Origin: Actinopolymorpha alba DSM 45243
GTDB lineage: Bacteria; Actinomycetota; Actinomycetes; Propionibacteriales; Actinopolymorphaceae
Length of the DNA: 64,000 nucleotides
Reading direction: 5' to 3'
Assembly (NCBI RefSeq): GCF_000373925.1
Contig: NZ_KB892748.1
Span: 1-64,000 of the forward strand
Positions 1 to 8,714 of the stretch are shown one piece after another (the first letter of the stretch is position 1; the number at the start of each line of letters is the position of its first letter). The notes below the pieces were generated by a model, which worked only from the letters and a program-made list of their open reading frames with translations, did no database searches and was not told where the DNA came from. A program made the position numbers and the translations under genes.

Positions 1-593
1 TTCTACAGTTTGCGACCCCTCGACGATTGCCGCGCCTCGGCCGGCACTCACGAACCGCTACGGCTGGCGACCTGTTCAAAGCACCGACGGCTTGCGGCAT
101 CGTGACGAGAGTGGGTGTCGGCCTGGTGGCGGTGCTTCGGCGAAGAAGGCGCCGCGCCTTCGCCACATCGGGGTGCGCCGCAGGTGGCGTCTCACATTGT
201 GTACACCTTCTGCGGTACGAGGCGGGGCATGTTCCCACCAGGCAAGGCAAATTTGCCTAGTGAGGTGGGGACTTGGCGCGTGAGGTTCGCCAAAGGGTGT
301 ACACAATGTGAGACAGAACCCTGGCTTCTCACTCCGATACGTTCGGGTGTACGCCATTTGAGATGGCTGCTGTACTTCAGTAAGACCGTTCCCGGAATCT
401 CCACGATCTGAGATGGCCCGCCCATCCGAGAGAGGCTCATTCAAAACCCGTCGCGGCATCCTCGGGGAGCGATCTCGCATCGCGGGCGACCCTTGATCCG
501 GGCCCGGATGGCGTACCACCCGGCCGTTCCGGGTGCCGAGAAGGCGGGGGGAGTCCTCCCGGCTCCGCCCGGCCGGGGTGCAGCGCAGCGCCG
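1..593. other. gene-free, repeat-rich left edge
   Basis: No reading frame here looks like a real protein: all open frames are short, overlapping and arginine-rich in the manner of high-G+C chance frames. The stretch holds a 126-bp imperfect palindrome (189-314) and further partial copies of its end motif at 346-364 and about 404-416. It lies directly upstream of the HTH-ImmA/PIN pair and may be the scar of a mobile element, but no transposase is visible. Confidence 0.5.
189..314. repeat. 126-bp imperfect palindrome
   Basis: The outer arms GTCTCACATTGTGTACACC (189-207) and GGTGTACACAATGTGAGAC (296-314) are perfect 19-bp inverted copies. The centre is a perfect 14-bp palindrome AGGCAAATTTGCCT (245-258) with the same midpoint (251/252). 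The intervening arm sequence also partly matches, for example a CCCACC block at 234-239 facing GGTGGG at 264-269. One common centre means this is a single long palindrome, as in a MITE or a strong cruciform/RNA hairpin, and not two unrelated repeats. Confidence 0.75.
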
Positions 594-629
594 TTGCGAT
601 TTTCGCAATGCGGGCGTAGCCTTCGTTCC
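594..629 (+). promoter_or_regulatory. leaderless promoter with operator over the -35 box
   Basis: TTGCGA (594-599), TTT, TCGCAA (603-608) is a perfect 6-bp-arm inverted repeat. Its left arm is also a good -35 box, followed by a 17-bp spacer and the -10 hexamer TAGCCT (617-622). The ATG at 630 is seven bases after the -10, so the transcript would start at or next to the start codon. The geometry suggests autorepression by the HTH protein encoded immediately downstream. That is inferred from position, not shown. Confidence 0.65.
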
Positions 630-1760
630 ATGGCTGGAGATCTCACTGCGCAGCGGGTCCGCGCGCTGATCGACGCGAGCGGCCTCAGCCAGGCTGGCTT
701 CGCCGCCAAGGCGGGCCTGGACGCGTCCAAGATGTCGAAGTCGCTGTCGGGCGTACGCCGGTTCAGCTCCCTCGACCTCGCCCACATCGCGGAGCTCGGC
801 GGGGTGAGCGTCGACTGGCTCCTCGGCGCGAAGCCCGCGAAGCCAGCCCTTGCCGCCCGCGCCTCCAACACCCACGACGGTGCGGTGGAGGCGGCCGTGC
901 GCGAGGCGACCCGCTTCGCCCAGGCACGCGAAGACCTGGCGTTCCTCGGCTACCACCAACCCGAAGGCCCCACGATTACCGCCGGCCGGAAGGTCGACGG
1001 CGAGGAGTTGGCCGCCAGCGCCGTGGAGGAGGTACGCACGGCCGGCGGCGATCCGCTGGCGCGGGATCTCTCCGACGTCATCGAAACCTGTTTCGGGGTG
1101 GACCTGGCCGTGACCGCCATCCCGGCCGGATGCGACGGCCTCGCCTGGCGGGACGACCACGCCCGGCTGATCCTCGTCGCCACGACCGAATACCCGACCA
1201 GGCAGCGGTTCACCATCGTGCACGAGTTGGGTCACCTGCTGGCAGGTGACGACCAGGGGCTCCATGTGGACGAGGACGTGATGGATCCGGAGCGGCGGCG
1301 CCAGCCTTCCGAACGCCGGGCCAATGCGTTCGCCGCCGCGTTCCTCCTTCCGGAGCACGAGTTGCGCGCGGCGGTTCCAGATGGTTCACGCCTGTCTCTC
1401 GACACGTTCGCCGCATTGGTGATGCGGTTCTCGGTGTCGCCCAGCACCCTCGCCTACCGCCTGGGCAACCTCCGCCTGATCACCGCGGGCCAGCGGAAGG
1501 AGTTCAGGAAGCTCACCACCGCGGCCTGCGCCCTGCGCACCGGCAAGGCGGGCGAGTTCGCCGCGTGGATCGAGGCCAGCCGACAACCCCGGCTCCCCGG
1601 CGTTCTCGTCAGGGACTCCTTCAGTGCCTACGTCGACGGCAAGGCCACCTTGCGGCCGTTCGCCAACCTGGTGGGCATGGACGTCGAGATGCTCCGGCGG
1701 GCGCTCGAAACTCCCGCCGGTCCGGGCGCCGCGGGTGACGAACCCGAGTTCGCGCCGTGA
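630..1760 (+). CDS. XRE-family HTH / ImmA-IrrE metallopeptidase regulator
   Basis: The 376-residue product has an N-terminal XRE-type helix-turn-helix (about residues 5-65, with the segment GLSQAGFAAKAGLDASKMSK). A long linker leads to an ImmA/IrrE (DUF955) peptidase domain. The zinc site HELGH is at about 198-202, and the later RRANAFAAAFLLP segment is typical of the family. Such proteins sense a signal and either cleave a partner repressor or act as the antitoxin/regulator themselves. The start at 630 is chosen because the HTH begins there and a -10 box lies seven bases upstream; an earlier ATG at 609 would fall inside the operator. The stop overlaps the next start by four bases (GTGA), so the two genes are translationally coupled. 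Confidence 0.85.
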   Translation: MAGDLTAQRVRALIDASGLSQAGFAAKAGLDASKMSKSLSGVRRFSSLDLAHIAELGGVSVDWLLGAKPAKPALAARASNTHDGAVEAAVREATRFAQAREDLAFLGYHQPEGPTITAGRKVDGEELAASAVEEVRTAGGDPLARDLSDVIETCFGVDLAVTAIPAGCDGLAWRDDHARLILVATTEYPTRQRFTIVHELGHLLAGDDQGLHVDEDVMDPERRRQPSERRANAFAAAFLLPEHELRAAVPDGSRLSLDTFAALVMRFSVSPSTLAYRLGNLRLITAGQRKEFRKLTTAACALRTGKAGEFAAWIEASRQPRLPGVLVRDSFSAYVDGKATLRPFANLVGMDVEMLRRALETPAGPGAAGDEPEFAP

Positions 1761-2290
1761 CCGCCTTCTGCTTTCCTGACAATACGGTTCTCTGCAACTT
1801 CGCCTGCGTCGACAGTCTGCCGCTGCTCGCGAAGATCCTCGATGGACGTGGTCGATGGGTCGAGGCCATCGCGTTCGAGGCGAAGCGGTCCGCCAACATC
1901 CACCCGAGCCTTGCCAGCATTTCTGTCGAGGGCTGGCTCGGTGACCCGGTCGAGATCACTGACCGGCACGACATCGCGCGGATCGAACGCCTCCGCCGGG
2001 CGGTCTTCGGTGGCCGGGCCGGCGAACCCCTCCGCCATCTGGGTGAGGCCCAGACCTGTCACGTGATCCAACACTGGTCGGAGTTCGCCGGGTCGTCATG
2101 GGTGAGCGACGACCGCGAGTCGCTGCGCTACGCGCGGCTGGTCGGCATCCCGGCCCTCGACACCGCCGACCTCATCGGGGTCGCGATCGCTGACGACTAC
2201 CTCAGCCGGTCAGAGGGCTTCCTTCTCCTCCAGCGGATGGTCATCGCCGGCCGGCATCCCCGCGTACCCACCCATCCAGCACATCTGTGA
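1757..2290 (+). CDS. PIN-like domain protein, probable toxin nuclease
   Basis: The 177-residue protein reads like a PIN-fold ribonuclease. The N-terminal FPDNTVLCNFA supplies the first acidic residue and the conserved Asn, HLGEAQTCHVI supplies the central Glu, and WVSDDRESLRYARLVGIP followed by LDTADLIGVA matches the C-terminal Asp and the D/T-L motif. The GTG start overlaps the stop of the HTH-ImmA gene (GTGA). In toxin-antitoxin modules PIN proteins cleave RNA and are held in check by the partner. Here the partner is a HTH-metallopeptidase and not a short antitoxin, so the mode of control is open. The stop abuts the convergent MBL gene. Confidence 0.7.
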   Translation: MTAFCFPDNTVLCNFACVDSLPLLAKILDGRGRWVEAIAFEAKRSANIHPSLASISVEGWLGDPVEITDRHDIARIERLRRAVFGGRAGEPLRHLGEAQTCHVIQHWSEFAGSSWVSDDRESLRYARLVGIPALDTADLIGVAIADDYLSRSEGFLLLQRMVIAGRHPRVPTHPAHL

Positions 2291-2947
2291 TTACCAACCG
2301 CGGGCTCGCCATTCGGGCAGGTGCGGGCGTTCGGTGCCGAGGGTGGTGTCGTTGCCGTGGCCGGGATACACCCAGGTCGGGTCGGGAAGCCGGTCGAACA
2401 GCTTGTGCTCGACGTCGTTGATCAGGCTCTCGAAGTCCTGCTTCGATCCGTGGGTGTTGCCGACACCGCCCGGGAAGAGGCTGTCGCCGGTGAAGATGTG
2501 CGGACGTCCCGCGGGTTCGTCGTACAGCAGCGTGATCGACCCCGGCGTGTGCCCGACGAGATGGATCACCTCCAGTGTGCACGTCCCGACCGTGATCAGG
2601 TCGCCATCACGCAGCGGCTCGTCCGTCGGCACCGGGATGCCCGGCGCGTCGTCGATGTGGGCGGCGGTGGCCGCACCCCTCTGAGCCACGACGGCGGCCA
2701 GGGCCTGCCAGTGGTCGCCGTGCCGGTGCGTCGTCACCACGCGTACCAACGGGCCGTCGTCGAGCAGGCCGAGCAGTGTCTCGGCGTCGTTGGCCGCGTC
2801 GATGAGCAACTGCTCGCCGGTCTCGCGGCAGCGCAGCAGGTAGGCGTCGTTGTCCATCGGCCCGACCGCGACCTTGGTGAGGACGAGCCCAGCCAACTCA
2901 CGCACCGCTGGGGGACCGCCAACCGTCACTTTTCCGTCGTACGCCAC
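2291..2947 (-). CDS. MBL-fold metallo-hydrolase
   Basis: The 218-residue enzyme has the metallo-beta-lactamase signature THRHGDH at residues 73-79 (metal ligands H74, H76, D78, H79). Further ligands are at H133 (VGHTPGS), D155 (FTGDSLF) and H197 (YPGHG). The compact size and the GHTPGS and TGDSLF motifs resemble glyoxalase II-like or persulfide-dioxygenase-like hydrolases, but the substrate cannot be told from sequence. It is convergent with the PIN gene and divergent from argS, whose start lies 76 bp away. Confidence 0.85.
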   Translation of the reverse strand: MAYDGKVTVGGPPAVRELAGLVLTKVAVGPMDNDAYLLRCRETGEQLLIDAANDAETLLGLLDDGPLVRVVTTHRHGDHWQALAAVVAQRGAATAAHIDDAPGIPVPTDEPLRDGDLITVGTCTLEVIHLVGHTPGSITLLYDEPAGRPHIFTGDSLFPGGVGNTHGSKQDFESLINDVEHKLFDRLPDPTWVYPGHGNDTTLGTERPHLPEWRARGW

Positions 2948-3023
2948 AACTCGTCACGCTAGCGCACCGCGCACCAGCCCGGCCGCGTCAATCCGCCGAA
3001 CCGGCGTGAGATCCTTGCTTACT

Positions 3024-4754
3024 GTGACCGATCTTCCGCAGCTCCTCTCCGAACGGCTGGCCCGCGCCTTCGCCGACGTCGCTGGCGAACCAGCTGACCC
3101 GGCGGTGCGGCGTTCTGACCGCGCCGACTACCAGGCCGACGGTGCCCTGTCGCTCGCGAAGAAGCTCCGCCGACCGCCGCGGGAGGTGGCCGCGGAGGTT
3201 CTGGAGCGCGCGGACCTCGACGATCTGGTCGCGAACGCCGAGGTCGCCGGCCCTGGCTTCCTCAACCTCACGCTCTCTGACACCGCGCTGTCCACGCTGG
3301 TGGGGGAGATGGCGGCCGACGAGCGGCTCGCCGTCGCCCAGGCGAGCGCCCCCGAGCGGGTGCTGGTCGACTACTCCGGCCCGAACGTCGCCAAGGAGAT
3401 GCACGTCGGGCACCTACGGTCGTCGATCATTGGCGACGCGTTGGTCCGGGTCCTCGAACACCTCGGGCACGACGTCGTACGCCAGAACCACATCGGCGAC
3501 TGGGGCACGCCGTTCGGCATGCTCATCGAGCACATGATCGACCTCGGAGCCGGTGAGACGGCGCACGAGCTGTCGGTCGGTGATCTCGGTGCGTTCTATC
3601 AGGACGCCCGGAAGGCGTTCGACTCCGACGAGGGGTTCGCCGAACGCGCGCGGCGGCGGGTCGTCCTGCTCCAGAGCGGCGATCCCGAGACGCTCGCGCT
3701 GTGGCGGCTGCTCGTCGACGAGTCGGCGCGCTACTTCGAGACCGTCTACGAACGCCTCGGCGTCCGGCTGCGGCCCGAGGACCTCGCCGGCGAGTCCACC
3801 TACAACGACCAGCTCGCGCCCGTGATCGACGAGCTGGTCGAGCTCGGCCTGGCGACCGAGAGCGAGGGGGCGCTGTGTGCGTTCCCCAAGGGTTTCACCG
3901 GGCGTGACGGTGGGCCGCTTCCGCTGATCCTGCGCAAGAGCGACGGGGGATTCGGCTACGACACCACCGACCTGGCGGCGCTGCGCTACCGCGTGGGCGA
4001 CCTCAAGGCCCGCCGGCTCGTCTACATCACCGACCTGGGCCAGCGGCTCCACTTCGAGATGGTGTTCGAGGTCGGCCGGGAGGCGGGCTGGCTCGGTCCG
4101 CGCGCGCACGCGGAGTTCCAGGGCTTCGGCGTGGTGCTCGGCACTGACCGGCGGCGGCTCAGGACACGGGCCGGCGACTCGATCAAGCTGATCGATCTGC
4201 TCGACGAGGCCGTCCGGCGGGCGGCGTTGATCGTGGCCGAGAAGGCGTCGCACCTCTCGGCGGAGGAGCAGGCCGACGTCGCGGCGGCGGTAGGCATCGG
4301 CGCCCTGAAGTACGCCGACCTGTCCAACGACCGGATCAAGGACTACGTCTTCGACTGGGACCGCATGCTGTCCTTCGACGGCAACACCGCGCCGTACCTT
4401 CAGTACGCCCACGCCCGGATCCAGTCGGTGTTCCGCCGCGGAGCCGTCGACCGGGCGTCCCTGAAGGGCGCCGCGGTCCGGCTCACCGACCCGGCCGAGC
4501 ACGCTCTGGCGCTGCGGCTCGGTGAGTTCGAGGGAATCCTCCACAAGGCTGCCGGCGTGGTGGAGATGCACCGGATCTGCGGCTACCTCTACGATCTTGC
4601 GACGGCGTTCACGGCGTTCTACGAACGCTGCCCGGTCCTGCGCGCCGACGATGATGCGACCAGATCCAGCCGGCTGGCGCTCTGCGACGTCACGGCCCGG
4701 GTCCTTGCCACCGGATTGTCGATGTTGGGGATTGCCGCGCCGACCCGCATGTAG
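3024..4754 (+). CDS. argS: arginyl-tRNA synthetase
   Basis: The 576-residue class I synthetase charges tRNA-Arg with arginine. An N-terminal Add-1 domain (about 1-90) precedes the catalytic core with SGPNVAKEMHVGHLRSS, where HVGH (127-130) is the HIGH motif. RRRLRTRAG stands where the KMSK loop would be, as in many bacterial ArgS proteins. The C-terminal DALR anticodon domain contains the YLQYAHARIQSVFR segment. The GTG at 3024 gives the usual family length (about 577); the open frame runs farther upstream, but that part has no ArgS character. Confidence 0.95.
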   Translation: MTDLPQLLSERLARAFADVAGEPADPAVRRSDRADYQADGALSLAKKLRRPPREVAAEVLERADLDDLVANAEVAGPGFLNLTLSDTALSTLVGEMAADERLAVAQASAPERVLVDYSGPNVAKEMHVGHLRSSIIGDALVRVLEHLGHDVVRQNHIGDWGTPFGMLIEHMIDLGAGETAHELSVGDLGAFYQDARKAFDSDEGFAERARRRVVLLQSGDPETLALWRLLVDESARYFETVYERLGVRLRPEDLAGESTYNDQLAPVIDELVELGLATESEGALCAFPKGFTGRDGGPLPLILRKSDGGFGYDTTDLAALRYRVGDLKARRLVYITDLGQRLHFEMVFEVGREAGWLGPRAHAEFQGFGVVLGTDRRRLRTRAGDSIKLIDLLDEAVRRAALIVAEKASHLSAEEQADVAAAVGIGALKYADLSNDRIKDYVFDWDRMLSFDGNTAPYLQYAHARIQSVFRRGAVDRASLKGAAVRLTDPAEHALALRLGEFEGILHKAAGVVEMHRICGYLYDLATAFTAFYERCPVLRADDDATRSSRLALCDVTARVLATGLSMLGIAAPTRM

Positions 4755-4831
4755 GACGCTTCGCGAGAAGGCCTACCGCGCCGTCGCGGCTGGTGCCGGA
4801 TGTAGTGGCCGGCCATGGAAGGATGACTGCC

Positions 4832-5422
4832 ATGAGTGAGTCCGCGAGTGCGACGCACGAACTCCGCGCTGCGATCGACCGCAGTGGCTACTACCCCGAC
4901 GTGGTTGCTGACGCGTTGGAGACCTGTCTCGCGGGCGAGCGGGTGGTCTCGTACTTCGTCCATCACGAGCCGACCTTCTCCGCCGATGAGGTACGCCGCC
5001 ACATCACCGTCCTGGTGCTGACTCCGAGCCGGCTCATCCTGGGCCACACCGACGAGCACCCGGCCGACGAGACGCTTCCGACGCCGTATGCCACCGCGTC
5101 CACGGAGGCCGTCCCGATCGGCGAGGTGCGTTCCGTGGTCGTGAGCCGGGTGGTCGCCAACCCGGCGGCGTACGAGCCCGGCGGCGCCGTCCACCAGGTG
5201 ATCCTCACCATCGGTTGGGGCGGAGTCGGGCGGCTCGACCTCGAACCCGCCTCATGCGCCGATCCCAACTGCGAGGCCGACCACGGCTACACCGGCACGT
5301 TCTCCTCTGACGACCTGACGCTGCAGGTGAGCGCGGCCGCCGAAGGCAGCGACGCGGTCGGTCAGCTCCTCGGCTTCGCGCAGGAGTTGTCGGTGGCGAC
5401 GAGGCGGTCACCAGGGCGATGA
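4832..5422 (+). CDS. DUF5998 family protein
   Basis: The product is 196 residues, soluble, and of unknown function. It matches the actinobacterial DUF5998 type, which characteristically sits in front of an alkaline-phosphatase-superfamily protein as here. The central part is a beta-rich segment (ITVLVLTPSRLILGHTDEH) resembling a PH-like fold, and there are two cysteines at CADPNC. The ATG at 4832 is preferred because GGAAGG lies nine bases upstream. The stop overlaps the next gene by four bases (ATGA), so the two are probably made together. Confidence 0.75.
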   Translation: MSESASATHELRAAIDRSGYYPDVVADALETCLAGERVVSYFVHHEPTFSADEVRRHITVLVLTPSRLILGHTDEHPADETLPTPYATASTEAVPIGEVRSVVVSRVVANPAAYEPGGAVHQVILTIGWGGVGRLDLEPASCADPNCEADHGYTGTFSSDDLTLQVSAAAEGSDAVGQLLGFAQELSVATRRSPGR

Positions 5423-6585
5423 ACACGCCCACGCCGCCGCGGACATCGCCTGGTTCGGCGCCGACCCGCGACGGGCTGGTCCTTCCGAGGTACGCCGAGT
5501 CGGCGCTGACCGACCTCATCCCGTCGGCGTTGGGCGGGATGGGTGTCACGGGGTCGACCAACCTGCTCGGCATCCCGGTGGCGAAGCGGTATGTCGTGCT
5601 GCTCGTCGACGGACTGGGCTGGAACCTCCTCAACACCTACGCGGCCGAAGCGCCCTACCTCGCCTCGCTGCTGGCCGGCGGCCGCCCGATCACCTCCCCG
5701 GCTCCGTCGACCACGTCGACAAGCCTGGTGAGCCTCGGCACCGGCCTGCCACCCGGCCGGCACGGTGTCGTCGGCTACACGATGGCGGTGCCGGGCACCG
5801 AACAGCTGCTCAACACCCTGCGGTGGGACACCACGGTCGAGCCGCTGGTGTGGCAGCCCTACCCCACCCTCTTCGAGCGCGCCGAACAGGACGGTGTGGC
5901 GGTGACGCTGGTGTCCCGGAAGGCCTTCCGGGGTTCGGGTGTCACGGTGGCCGGACTCCGCGGCGGCCAGTACGTCCCCGCTGACAGTGCGGGCCAGCGC
6001 ATCGCCGGCGCGGCCGACGCGTGCGCCCGGGCCCAACGAACCCTCGTCTATGTCTATGAAGGCGACCTGGACTGGACCGGCCATCGCGATGGCTGCCACT
6101 CCTCGGCCTGGCGGCACCAACTGGCGGCGATCGACGCGTTCATCGCCCGGCTGCGCAAGGCGCTTCCCTCTGACGCCGTCCTCCTGATCACCGGCGACCA
6201 CGGCATGGTCGACGTACCGTTCGGCAACCGGATCGACGTGGACGGCGATCCCGCCCTCCGGTCAGGTGTCTACCTGGTCGGGGGCGACCCACGGATGCGG
6301 TACCTCTACACGCGGCCCGGTGCTGCTCCTGAGGTGGTCGCCGCCTGGCGCGACCGGCTCAGCGAGGAGGACGCGCTCGTGCTGACCCGGGAGGAAGCTG
6401 TCGCCTCCGGATGGTTCGGTCCGGTCGAAGACCGGGTGCGGGCACGCCTGGGTGATGTGGTGATCGCCTCGCTCGGTGAGGTCGCCGTCGAGTGCGCCAA
6501 CGTGTTCCCCACCGAGTCGACATTGCTGGGCTGGCACGGCTCCCTCACCGCGGACGAAATGCTGGTGCCGCTACTGGTCGCGTGA
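5419..6585 (+). CDS. alkaline phosphatase superfamily phosphodiesterase/pyrophosphatase
   Basis: The 388-residue hydrolase of the type I phosphodiesterase / nucleotide pyrophosphatase family has two-metal-site residues in VVLLVDGLGWN (D64) and the nucleophile Thr in PSTTSTSLVSLGTG (about 98-101). Further ligands are in YEGDLDWTGH and in the ITGDHGMVD motif. No signal peptide is visible, so it is probably cytoplasmic. It is coupled to the DUF5998 gene by an ATGA overlap, which implies a shared function. The natural substrate (nucleotide or phospholipid diester) is unknown. Confidence 0.85.
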   Translation: MNTPTPPRTSPGSAPTRDGLVLPRYAESALTDLIPSALGGMGVTGSTNLLGIPVAKRYVVLLVDGLGWNLLNTYAAEAPYLASLLAGGRPITSPAPSTTSTSLVSLGTGLPPGRHGVVGYTMAVPGTEQLLNTLRWDTTVEPLVWQPYPTLFERAEQDGVAVTLVSRKAFRGSGVTVAGLRGGQYVPADSAGQRIAGAADACARAQRTLVYVYEGDLDWTGHRDGCHSSAWRHQLAAIDAFIARLRKALPSDAVLLITGDHGMVDVPFGNRIDVDGDPALRSGVYLVGGDPRMRYLYTRPGAAPEVVAAWRDRLSEEDALVLTREEAVASGWFGPVEDRVRARLGDVVIASLGEVAVECANVFPTESTLLGWHGSLTADEMLVPLLVA

Positions 6586-6675
6586 CCCCTGATTTCGTGT
6601 GAGCTAGCCCACTTGTGATCGCTGTGCCACCCGCACGGCGTGTCTGTCACTGCCGATGCGCAAGGATGGGGCGCC

Positions 6676-7332
6676 GTGGCCGAACTCGTCTTCTTCACCG
6701 GGACCATGGACTGCGGCAAGTCGACGCTCGCGCTTCAGATGGATCACAACGCGCGTCAACGCGGACTTGCTGGGCGACTCTTCACCTGCCATGACCGGGC
6801 CGGTGACGCGACCCTGTCCAGTCGCCTCGGCCTGGCTGTGTCCGCGATCGAGGTGAAGCCCGATCTCAACCTGCAGCGGCACGTGGTGTCGGAGATGACC
6901 TCCGGCGCGCGGATCGACTACCTCATCTGCGACGAGGCGCAGTTCTACTCGGCGGAGCAGGTGGAGCAGCTCGGCCGGATCGTCGACGACCTCGGCGTGG
7001 AGGTGTACGCGTTCGGCATCCTCACCGACTTCCGGACCCGGTTGTTCGAGGGAAGCCAGCGGCTGGTGGAGATGGCGGACCGGGTCGAAATCCTCCAGGT
7101 GCAGGCGCTGTGCTGGTGCGGGCGGCGCGGCACCCACAACGCCCGCACAGTCGGCGGTGCGATGGTGACCGAAGGCGAGCAGGTGGTCGTGGGGGACACC
7201 AAGGACGGAACGGCACTCGACCTGGGCTACGAGGTGCTGTGCCGGCGCCACCACCGTCGCGGCATGACCGCGCAGGTCGCGAACGCCGGCGCGCTCTCGC
7301 CCGACGTACTCCCGTTTGGCGCCCAGTCCTGA
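6676..7332 (+). CDS. tdk: thymidine kinase
   Basis: The 218-residue type II thymidine kinase phosphorylates thymidine for the salvage pathway. The P-loop is GTMDCGKST at residues 9-17 and the Walker B-like ICDEAQF follows. A C-terminal zinc site is supplied by CWCGRRGTHN and CRRHH, and the lasso-loop region is present. The GTG at 6676 is chosen because the kinase fold begins there; the frame can open at an ATG 36 bases earlier, but with no conserved residues. The gene ends convergently with the M20 peptidase. Confidence 0.92.
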   Translation: MAELVFFTGTMDCGKSTLALQMDHNARQRGLAGRLFTCHDRAGDATLSSRLGLAVSAIEVKPDLNLQRHVVSEMTSGARIDYLICDEAQFYSAEQVEQLGRIVDDLGVEVYAFGILTDFRTRLFEGSQRLVEMADRVEILQVQALCWCGRRGTHNARTVGGAMVTEGEQVVVGDTKDGTALDLGYEVLCRRHHRRGMTAQVANAGALSPDVLPFGAQS

Positions 7333-7354
7333 CCGGCGCTGAAGCCAGGATCCC

Positions 7355-8677
7355 TCAGTGCTCTAGCAGGAAGCGGTCCAGCACCCGCGCACCGAACTTC
7401 AGCCCGTCCACGGGGACCCGCTCATCGACACCGTGCGCCATGCCGCGCTGCGGATAGTCAGTCGGCAGCCGCAGGGGCGAGAAGCCGTAGCCCGCGATGC
7501 CGAGCCGGGCGAACGCCTTGGCGTCCGTTCCGCCGCCCATGCAGTACGGCACGACCACAGCATCCGGATCCTCTGACCGCAGCGCGTCCGCCATCGCCTC
7601 GAACCACGGCGAGTCGAACGGCGCCGAGACCGCGCGGGTGTAGTCGAGGATCTCCCGCTCTACCCCGTCCCCGAGCAGGGAGTCGATGGTGTCGAGGAAC
7701 TCCTGCTCGCTTCCCGGCAGCGCACGCCCGTCGATCTGGGCGTGCGCGACCCCCGGGATGACGTTGACCTTGTAGCCCGCGTCGAGCATGGTGGGCGTCG
7801 CGGTGTTGCGGACCGTACCCGCCGCGAGATCGCCCGCGCGTCCCATCCGAGCGATCGTGGCGTCGACGTCGGCCAGGTCGATGGGTATGCCGAGTGCCGC
7901 GCCGGCGCGTTCGAGGTACGCGCGGACCGTCGGCGTGAGGCGCACCGGCCACTGGTGTGCGGCGATCCGGCTGACCGCGTTGACCAGCATGACGACGGCA
8001 TTGTCGGCGTTCGGCCTGGACCCGTGGCCGGCCCGGCCGTGCGCGGTGATTCGCAGCTGGATGGTGCCGCGTTCGGCGGTCGCCACCGGATACAGGCGTA
8101 CGCCGTCGACGTCGAAGGTGTGCCCACCGGACTCGCTGATCCCGATGGCGCAGCCGGTGAAGAGCTCGGGGTGCTGGTCGACGAGCCAGCTGGCGCCGTA
8201 GTCGCCGTGCACCTCCTCGTCGGCGACGAACGCCACCACGACGTCGCGGCGCGGTCGGACGCCGCGCGCAGCCCACGACCTCAGCACCGCGAGGACCGTC
8301 GCGCACATGTCCTTCATGTCGGTGGCGCCCCGGCCCCACACGTAGCCGTCCCGGATCTCGCCGGAGAACGGCGGGACCGACCACTCGCTGGGATCAGCGG
8401 GTACGACGTCGAGATGGGCGTGGACGAGCACCGCCTCGGCGTTCGGCTCGGTGCCAGGAATCCGGACGACGACGTTGGTCCGGCGCGGCGCCGACTCCAG
8501 AACCATGGGGGAGTAGCCCGCCGTGGTCAGGATGCTCGCGACATACTCGGCGGCCTCGCGTTCGCCCTCGGAGTCGCCGGGTCCGCGGTTGGTGGTGTCG
8601 AACCTGATCAGCTCGGCACAGAGTTCTTCGACGCTGTCGTCGGGACGGCTGCCGGCTTCGGCGTTCACGAGTGTCAA
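7355..8677 (-). CDS. M20-family metallopeptidase (ArgE/DapE/CPG2 type)
   Basis: The 440-residue zinc hydrolase has a metal-binding HAHLDVVPAD at about residue 86 and WGRGATDMKDM with the bridging Asp. DEEVHGDYGA, with the catalytic Glu pair, is at about residue 152. The dimerisation (lid) domain follows, with GRAGHGSRPNADNAV. Proteins of this form hydrolyse acylated amino acids or dipeptides; the exact substrate is unknown. The next gene on this strand (S66 carboxypeptidase) lies 37 bases upstream and is also a peptide/cell-wall hydrolase, so an operon is likely. Confidence 0.88.
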   Translation of the reverse strand: MTLVNAEAGSRPDDSVEELCAELIRFDTTNRGPGDSEGEREAAEYVASILTTAGYSPMVLESAPRRTNVVVRIPGTEPNAEAVLVHAHLDVVPADPSEWSVPPFSGEIRDGYVWGRGATDMKDMCATVLAVLRSWAARGVRPRRDVVVAFVADEEVHGDYGASWLVDQHPELFTGCAIGISESGGHTFDVDGVRLYPVATAERGTIQLRITAHGRAGHGSRPNADNAVVMLVNAVSRIAAHQWPVRLTPTVRAYLERAGAALGIPIDLADVDATIARMGRAGDLAAGTVRNTATPTMLDAGYKVNVIPGVAHAQIDGRALPGSEQEFLDTIDSLLGDGVEREILDYTRAVSAPFDSPWFEAMADALRSEDPDAVVVPYCMGGGTDAKAFARLGIAGYGFSPLRLPTDYPQRGMAHGVDERVPVDGLKFGARVLDRFLLEH

Positions 8678-8714
8678 CCTTTCCTTGCCGGGTTACCCAG
8701 GGTGGGATCTGGCG

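Noticed and set aside
1-629. Several short frames at the left edge, for example 27-260 and 92-283
   Set aside because: They overlap each other in different frames, run through the palindrome and resemble no protein.
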